From JAKQLP01 sp964562165 (GTDB taxonomy: Bacteria; Patescibacteriota; Dojkabacteria; B142; OLB20): a DNA stretch of 15,619 nt. This document shows positions 14,140 through 15,619 of this stretch, one piece after another. A program made the position numbers and the translations under genes. Location of the stretch: the NCBI GenBank assembly GCA_964562165.1, contig CAZLRZ010000017.1, positions 1 to 15,619 on the forward strand, in the 5' to 3' direction. The notes beneath the pieces are model-generated. The model had not been told where the DNA came from, did not search any database, and was given only the letters and a program-made list of their open reading frames with translations. Within the stretch, counting starts at the first letter, position 1. Every line of letters begins with the position of its first letter.

Positions 14140-14652
14140 TTATTCTTTAACGAGTTCTTCAACTATTTCTGGAGGTAGATCTTCGGCAATACCGATAGGT
14201 AATTCACCTATAGGGATTTCTTTTGCATGCTCATCAACTTCTTCAACTTTATTTCGAATAGGGCCAAATTTTAATCCATAATGAATTATTCCCTTTTCTC
14301 CATCAACATAAATTCGTCTAAAGCAAGCTTGGAGTTTTAGTCCGTACTTTAGATCTTTAAAGTCAATATTAACGATTTGAGTTGTAAGCCTTTCACCATC
14401 GCTGAGTTCGATTATTCCAATAATATATGGAGCATATTCTTCAAAGCCTTTGTTTGGCGCAAAAACATTTGTCCAGGTAACTAATTTGCCTAGTGGACTA
14501 TATTCATAAACTTCAAAATCGTCGTTGTGGCACTTGATACAGGATTTTACAGGTGGGTAACTTGTGATTCCGCAGTGAACACATTTAGAACCTATTAGTC
14601 TGTATCTGTTTTGAAATTTTCGCCAAATTTTTATCGGGCTGGATTGTACCAT
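14140..14652 (-). CDS. Zn-ribbon and OB-fold (DUF35) acyl-CoA-binding partner of thiolase
   Basis: A 170-residue protein of the DUF35 family. The N-terminal rubredoxin-like zinc ribbon uses C24, C27, C38 and C41 (CVHCG...CIKCH), followed by an OB-fold (about 50-140: GKLVTWTNVFAPNKGFEEYAPYIIGIIEL, GERLTTQIVN). In archaea such proteins bridge acetoacetyl-CoA thiolase and HMG-CoA synthase and share a CoA site, letting the intermediate be channelled. The acidic C-terminal tail (about 140-170) is a local extension. It starts 2 bp after the thiolase stop on the same strand, strongly supporting a complex. The start ATG at 14650-14652 gives the expected N-terminus. Confidence 0.92.
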   Translation of the reverse strand: MVQSSPIKIWRKFQNRYRLIGSKCVHCGITSYPPVKSCIKCHNDDFEVYEYSPLGKLVTWTNVFAPNKGFEEYAPYIIGIIELSDGERLTTQIVNIDFKDLKYGLKLQACFRRIYVDGEKGIIHYGLKFGPIRNKVEEVDEHAKEIPIGELPIGIAEDLPPEIVEELVKE

Positions 14653-14654
14653 TT

Positions 14655-15619
14655 TTAATTTGAAAATAAATTTATTACCGTAGTGGCACCACTACCCCCA
14701 ACATTGTGTGTAAGACCCCTATGAAGTCTTTTTTTGACCTGTCTGGCGCCAGCCGTCCCGGATAGTTGCATACATATTTCGATGGCCTGTTTAATGCCCG
14801 TTGCACCTACTGGATGACCGCAGGCTTTTAAGCCACCAGAGACATTTACAGGGAGTTCTCCATCTTTGTCATATTTACCGGCCTTCAAGTCAACTACAGC
14901 TTTACCCTGAAGTGAAAATCCAAGATCTTCGTATGCGATAAGTTCGGCTATAGAAAAACAATCGTGAACCTCGGCGATATCAATCAATTTGGGTGTTATG
15001 TTTAATTTTTTGTAAACCTCTTTACTTGCCACTTTAGCCGAATAAACTGAAGCAATATCGGCTCTATCATGCAAGGCTATTGTGCCTGTTCCGATTTCAG
15101 ATGCGGCAAGTTGAATGGAATGATCATTGAGTTTTTCACTGCTTAAAACAATAGCGGCAGCTCCGTCGCTTAATGGTGAGCAATCTAATAAACCTAATGG
15201 ATCAGCAACCATTGTTGCATTTAGAACATCTTCAACTGTGATCTGTTTGTGAAATTGAGCAATAGGATTAAGCATTGCGTTTTTGTGGTTTTTCACACTA
15301 ATTAAAGCCAAGTCTTCTCTTTTTGTTTTGAATCTTCGCATATGGAACCTTGCCATCATTGCGTATAGACTTGGGAATGTAACGCCATAAAAGCCTTCCC
15401 ATTCTTCATCGGCAGCAGCCGACAAAGCTTGAGTAGCCTGAATCGCATCCAAGTCAGTCATTTTTTCGACACCAATCACTAAAACATTTTTGTATAATCC
15501 GGACATTATTGCATTGAAACCCGCGTTTATTGCGAGGGATCCTGATGCGCATGCGCCTTCTACTCTGAATGCAGGTTTAAAAATTTGAAGTTCCGAAGCG
15601 ATTAAAGCGCCTAAATGTT
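14655..15619 (-). CDS. Archaeal/SCPx-type thiolase (acetyl-CoA acetyltransferase), 5' end outside the window
   Basis: Condenses two acetyl-CoA (or thiolyses acyl-CoA) and is open through the right edge. The nucleophilic cysteine lies in VEGACASGSLAI (codon at 15549-15551). HDCFSIAELIAYEDLG replaces the NEAF loop of classical thiolases, and GGLKACGHPVGATG near the C-terminus gives the second cysteine and the histidine. HDCF is the signature of the SCPx and archaeal thiolase branch, whose members pair with a DUF35 protein. The ATG at 15506 is internal: the frame continues upstream with conserved thiolase sequence (HLGALIASELQIF). About 320 residues are visible of an expected near 390. With the next gene it forms the entry step to the mevalonate route, so HMG-CoA synthase is expected upstream of it. 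Confidence 0.93.
   Translation of the reverse strand, partial: HLGALIASELQIFKPAFRVEGACASGSLAINAGFNAIMSGLYKNVLVIGVEKMTDLDAIQATQALSAAADEEWEGFYGVTFPSLYAMMARFHMRRFKTKREDLALISVKNHKNAMLNPIAQFHKQITVEDVLNATMVADPLGLLDCSPLSDGAAAIVLSSEKLNDHSIQLAASEIGTGTIALHDRADIASVYSAKVASKEVYKKLNITPKLIDIAEVHDCFSIAELIAYEDLGFSLQGKAVVDLKAGKYDKDGELPVNVSGGLKACGHPVGATGIKQAIEICMQLSGTAGARQVKKRLHRGLTHNVGGSGATTVINLFSN

Overview
The window is AT-rich bacterial DNA using the standard code (TGA is a stop, for example at 6402-6404), and most starts lack a clear Shine-Dalgarno. The gene content suggests a monoderm, probably a Candidate Phyla Radiation (Patescibacteria) member or similar. The clues are a heliorhodopsin (a family known from monoderms), surface proteins held by single membrane segments, delta-60 repeats, an Excalibur domain, a carboxypeptidase-regulatory-like membrane protein, and an archaeal-style thiolase followed by a DUF35 partner. 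The lineage is inferred; no rRNA is present.

Layout. 1-1630 (minus): a six-segment membrane protein with a large outside domain, then the 5' part of a shikimate kinase whose reading frame appears broken at an A8 run just after a strong ribosome site. 1702-3438 (plus): a GT-C-type polytopic glycosyltransferase-like protein. 3465-3965 (minus): an Excalibur membrane protein preceded by a previously unlisted 40-residue membrane miniprotein. 4077-5912 (plus): a secreted, C-terminally anchored delta-60 repeat protein. 5944-10455 (minus): the most interesting block, in transcription order an unknown 234-aa protein, unknown family member A, heliorhodopsin, a five-segment membrane protein, unknown family member B (paralogue of A) and a Nudix hydrolase. 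10580-11269 (minus): a carboxypeptidase-regulatory-like membrane protein whose 5' end looks lost. 11347-12024 (plus): a 7TM protein resembling the sensor half of N7TM histidine kinases. 12001-13849 (minus): msrB-msrA-HAD phosphatase. 13870-14007: GC-rich DNA with tandem hairpins, then tRNA-Ser(CGA) at 14008-14094. 14140 to the right edge (minus): thiolase and DUF35 protein.

How they fit. The heliorhodopsin has the expected Schiff-base lysine (K242) and counterion glutamate (E107). It has its own plausible promoter, with a long inverted repeat across the predicted transcription start, and is packed (19 bp, 4 bp and a 4-bp ATGA overlap) with a membrane protein, family member B and a Nudix enzyme. 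Family member A lies directly upstream. This heliorhodopsin plus duplicated-unknown-family locus is the best candidate for an undescribed system. MsrA, MsrB and the 7TM sensor-like protein lie within 6 kb and fit a light or oxidative-stress theme, but that link is only inference. The thiolase and DUF35 pair matches the archaeal-type entry to the mevalonate pathway; HMG-CoA synthase would be expected beyond the right edge. No stretch longer than about 300 bases lacks a gene, and I saw no CRISPR array, insertion sequence or rRNA.
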